From Verrucomicrobiota bacterium (GTDB taxonomy: Bacteria; Verrucomicrobiota; Verrucomicrobiia; Opitutales; Intestinicryptomonadaceae), in contig QALA01000004.1 of NCBI GenBank assembly GCA_003343565.1, forward strand, positions 1 through 5,087: a stretch of DNA of 5,087 bases, read 5' to 3'. The position numbers and the translations under genes were made by a program. Within the stretch, counting starts at the first letter, position 1; each line of letters starts with the position of its first letter. The notes under the pieces are model-generated. The model did not search any database and had not been told where the DNA came from. It saw only the letters and a list, made by a program, of their open reading frames with translations. Positions 4,021 to 5,087 of the stretch are shown here, in pieces.

Positions 4021-5022
4021 ATGAGCAAGTTTCTGGACAAGATTATCGAGCGAGCCAAAACTGACAAGCAGAAGATCGTCCTGCCCGAAGGAAGCGACAT
4101 CCGCACCGTGCAAGCAGCGCGCGTCATTCTGGATGCCGGCATTGCCGACGTCATCATCCTCGGTTCGCAAAGCGAGGTCGCGGCCCATGGCATCGGCGTG
4201 AGCGATGCCACTGTCATCGACCCGCGCGAAAGTGACCTCCTCGAGCCCTATGCCCAGAAATTCGCCGAGTTACGCAAGAAGAAGGGCGTCACCATCAACG
4301 AGGCGCGCGAGCAGATGAAGGACGAGAGCTACTTCGGCGTCATGATGGTCTACATGGACGACGCCGACGGTATGGTCTCCGGTGCCTGCCATTCCACGGC
4401 CGATACGCTGCGCCCCGCGCTGCAAATTCTCAAGACCGCGCCGGGTACCGAACTCGTGAGTTCGTTCTTCGTCGAGGACGTGCCCGATTGTCCCTATGGC
4501 GACGACGGACTCTTCGTCTTTGCCGACTGTGCGCTCAACATCTATCCCACGGCCGAGGAACTCGCAGAGATCGCCATAGCGTCCGCAAACAGCTTCGAGC
4601 AGCTCTGCGGCGGCGAACCGCGCGTCGCGATGCTCTCGTACTCGAGTTATGGCTCGGGCAAGGGCGAGAGCGTCGAGAAGATGGCCGAGGCCACGCGCAT
4701 AGCCAAGGAGCGCGCACCGCAGCTCCAGCTCGATGGCGAGCTGCAGGTCGACGCGGCCATCGTCGATACGGTCGCGGCGCTCAAGGCGCCTGATTCGCCC
4801 GTTGCCGGCAAGGCCAACGTGCTCATCTTCCCCAACATCGACGCAGGAAACATCGCCTACAAGCTCGTACAGCGCCTGGCCAAGGCCGATGCCTTCGGTC
4901 CCATCCTGCAGGGCGTGGCAAAGCCCGTCAACGACCTGTCGCGCGGGTGCTCGGCAGACGACATCGTCGGCACCGTCGCGGTGACCTGCGTACAGTCCCA
5001 GGCGCGCAAAGCCCAAGCGTAA
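4021..5022 (+). CDS. pta: Phosphate acetyltransferase
   Basis: Pta interconverts acetyl-CoA plus phosphate and acetyl phosphate plus CoA in the cytoplasm; with acetate kinase it yields ATP from acetyl-CoA during fermentation or assimilates acetate. The 333-residue product has the normal length of the short, single-domain form and shows the family signatures: KIVLPEGSDIRTVQAA (18-33), YFGVMMVYMDDADGMVSGA then HSTADTLRPALQI (about 102-135), FADCALNIYPTAEELAEIA, AMLSYSSYGSGKG, and the C-terminal NDLSRGCSADDIV, where Ser307, Arg308 and Asp314 correspond to the active-site Ser309, Arg310 and Asp316 of the Methanosarcina thermophila enzyme. The ATG at 4021 is chosen over in-frame starts at 3955 and 4012 because GAGAGGA (4006-4012) lies eight bases before it and MSKFLDKIIERAK is a typical Pta N terminus. 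GC-rich third positions set it apart from the leftward genes. No acetate kinase start is recognisable just downstream within the window. Confidence 0.97.
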   Translation: MSKFLDKIIERAKTDKQKIVLPEGSDIRTVQAARVILDAGIADVIILGSQSEVAAHGIGVSDATVIDPRESDLLEPYAQKFAELRKKKGVTINEAREQMKDESYFGVMMVYMDDADGMVSGACHSTADTLRPALQILKTAPGTELVSSFFVEDVPDCPYGDDGLFVFADCALNIYPTAEELAEIAIASANSFEQLCGGEPRVAMLSYSSYGSGKGESVEKMAEATRIAKERAPQLQLDGELQVDAAIVDTVAALKAPDSPVAGKANVLIFPNIDAGNIAYKLVQRLAKADAFGPILQGVAKPVNDLSRGCSADDIVGTVAVTCVQSQARKAQA

Positions 5023-5024
5023 AC

Positions 5025-5051
5025 GCCGCTTGCTGGTATACAATAGGCGGC
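5025..5051 (+). terminator. Small dyad after pta, weak terminator candidate
   Basis: GCCGC (5025-5029) and GCGGC (5047-5051) are inverted copies with a 17-base centre. They begin two bases after the pta stop. The loop is long, no T-run follows, and the centre carries a promoter-like sequence, so a true terminator is doubtful. Confidence 0.2.
5035..5044 (+). promoter_or_regulatory. Candidate -10 element for the gene after pta
   Basis: TGGTATACAAT (5034-5044) resembles an extended -10 box: a TG dinucleotide at 5034-5035, then TATACA or TACAAT. No -35 box is visible at the right distance. Transcription would start near 5050-5053, at or next to the ATG at 5053, which would give a leaderless mRNA. 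Confidence 0.4.
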
Positions 5052-5052
5052 T

Positions 5053-5087
5053 ATGGATACGAAGCTCATCACATACGCGATTCCCTG
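5053..5087 (+). CDS. Start of an unidentified rightward gene, cut by the window edge
   Basis: The ATG at 5053 opens a frame running to the edge and reading MDTKLITYAIP. Eleven residues are too few to name a product. It is not the usual acetate kinase N terminus, which reads like M-x-V-L-V-I-N-x-G-S-S-S, although acetate kinase often follows pta. There is no proper ribosome site: AGGCGG lies only two or three bases before the ATG. It starts 30 bases after pta and could be cotranscribed or use the -10-like sequence just upstream. Confidence 0.45.
   Translation, partial: MDTKLITYAIP

Noticed and set aside
4270..5043. Leftward 257-codon frame opposite pta
   Set aside because: Shadow frame caused by GC-rich codons; pta on the plus strand is unambiguous.

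Overview
The window looks like chromosomal DNA of an actinobacterium, most likely class Coriobacteriia. This rests on the style of the 5S rRNA 3' end, the GC-rich codon use of the phosphate acetyltransferase gene and the candidate leaderless gene start; the assignment is an inference, not a match that was run. The first bases are the 3' end of a 5S rRNA, so an rRNA operon ends just inside the left edge.

Layout from left to right: 5S rRNA 3' end (1-44) with a terminator-like hairpin (46-70); a degenerate tandem repeat of about 60 bp (111-336); a small NifU C-terminal-domain iron-sulfur protein gene (+, 430-786); a convergent leftward toxin-antitoxin pair (ParE/RelE-type toxin 808-1119, Phd/YefM-type antitoxin 1116-1412) with a good promoter and an imperfect palindrome around its -10 box; a 512-base non-coding stretch (1464-1975) dense in repeats; a leftward gene for a membrane-anchored coiled-coil protein (1976-3124); a leftward gene for a PD-(D/E)XK nuclease-like protein (3228-3716); a 304-base spacer with a G10 tract and a long imperfect stem; phosphate acetyltransferase pta (+, 4021-5022); and the first codons of another rightward gene (5053 to the edge), possibly read from a leaderless mRNA.

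The NifU-domain and pta genes look like resident housekeeping genes. The leftward block between them (toxin-antitoxin, repeat region, coiled-coil membrane protein, nuclease-like protein) looks like accessory cargo. The most unusual signal is the array at about 1602-1820: six copies of the 11-bp motif GTTTTCCTAGG, three in one orientation and three inverted, with exact 41-bp phasing on both sides and mirror symmetry about position 1719, where a small palindrome sits. About 50 bp further right is a perfect 13-bp inverted repeat whose arms carry the same CATG-type box seen inside the array. No known element explains this arrangement to me; it reads like a multi-site target for a DNA-binding protein or the cis part of a small mobile or partition-like element. 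The nuclease-like and coiled-coil genes next to it could be partners in one system, but that is only a hypothesis from adjacency.
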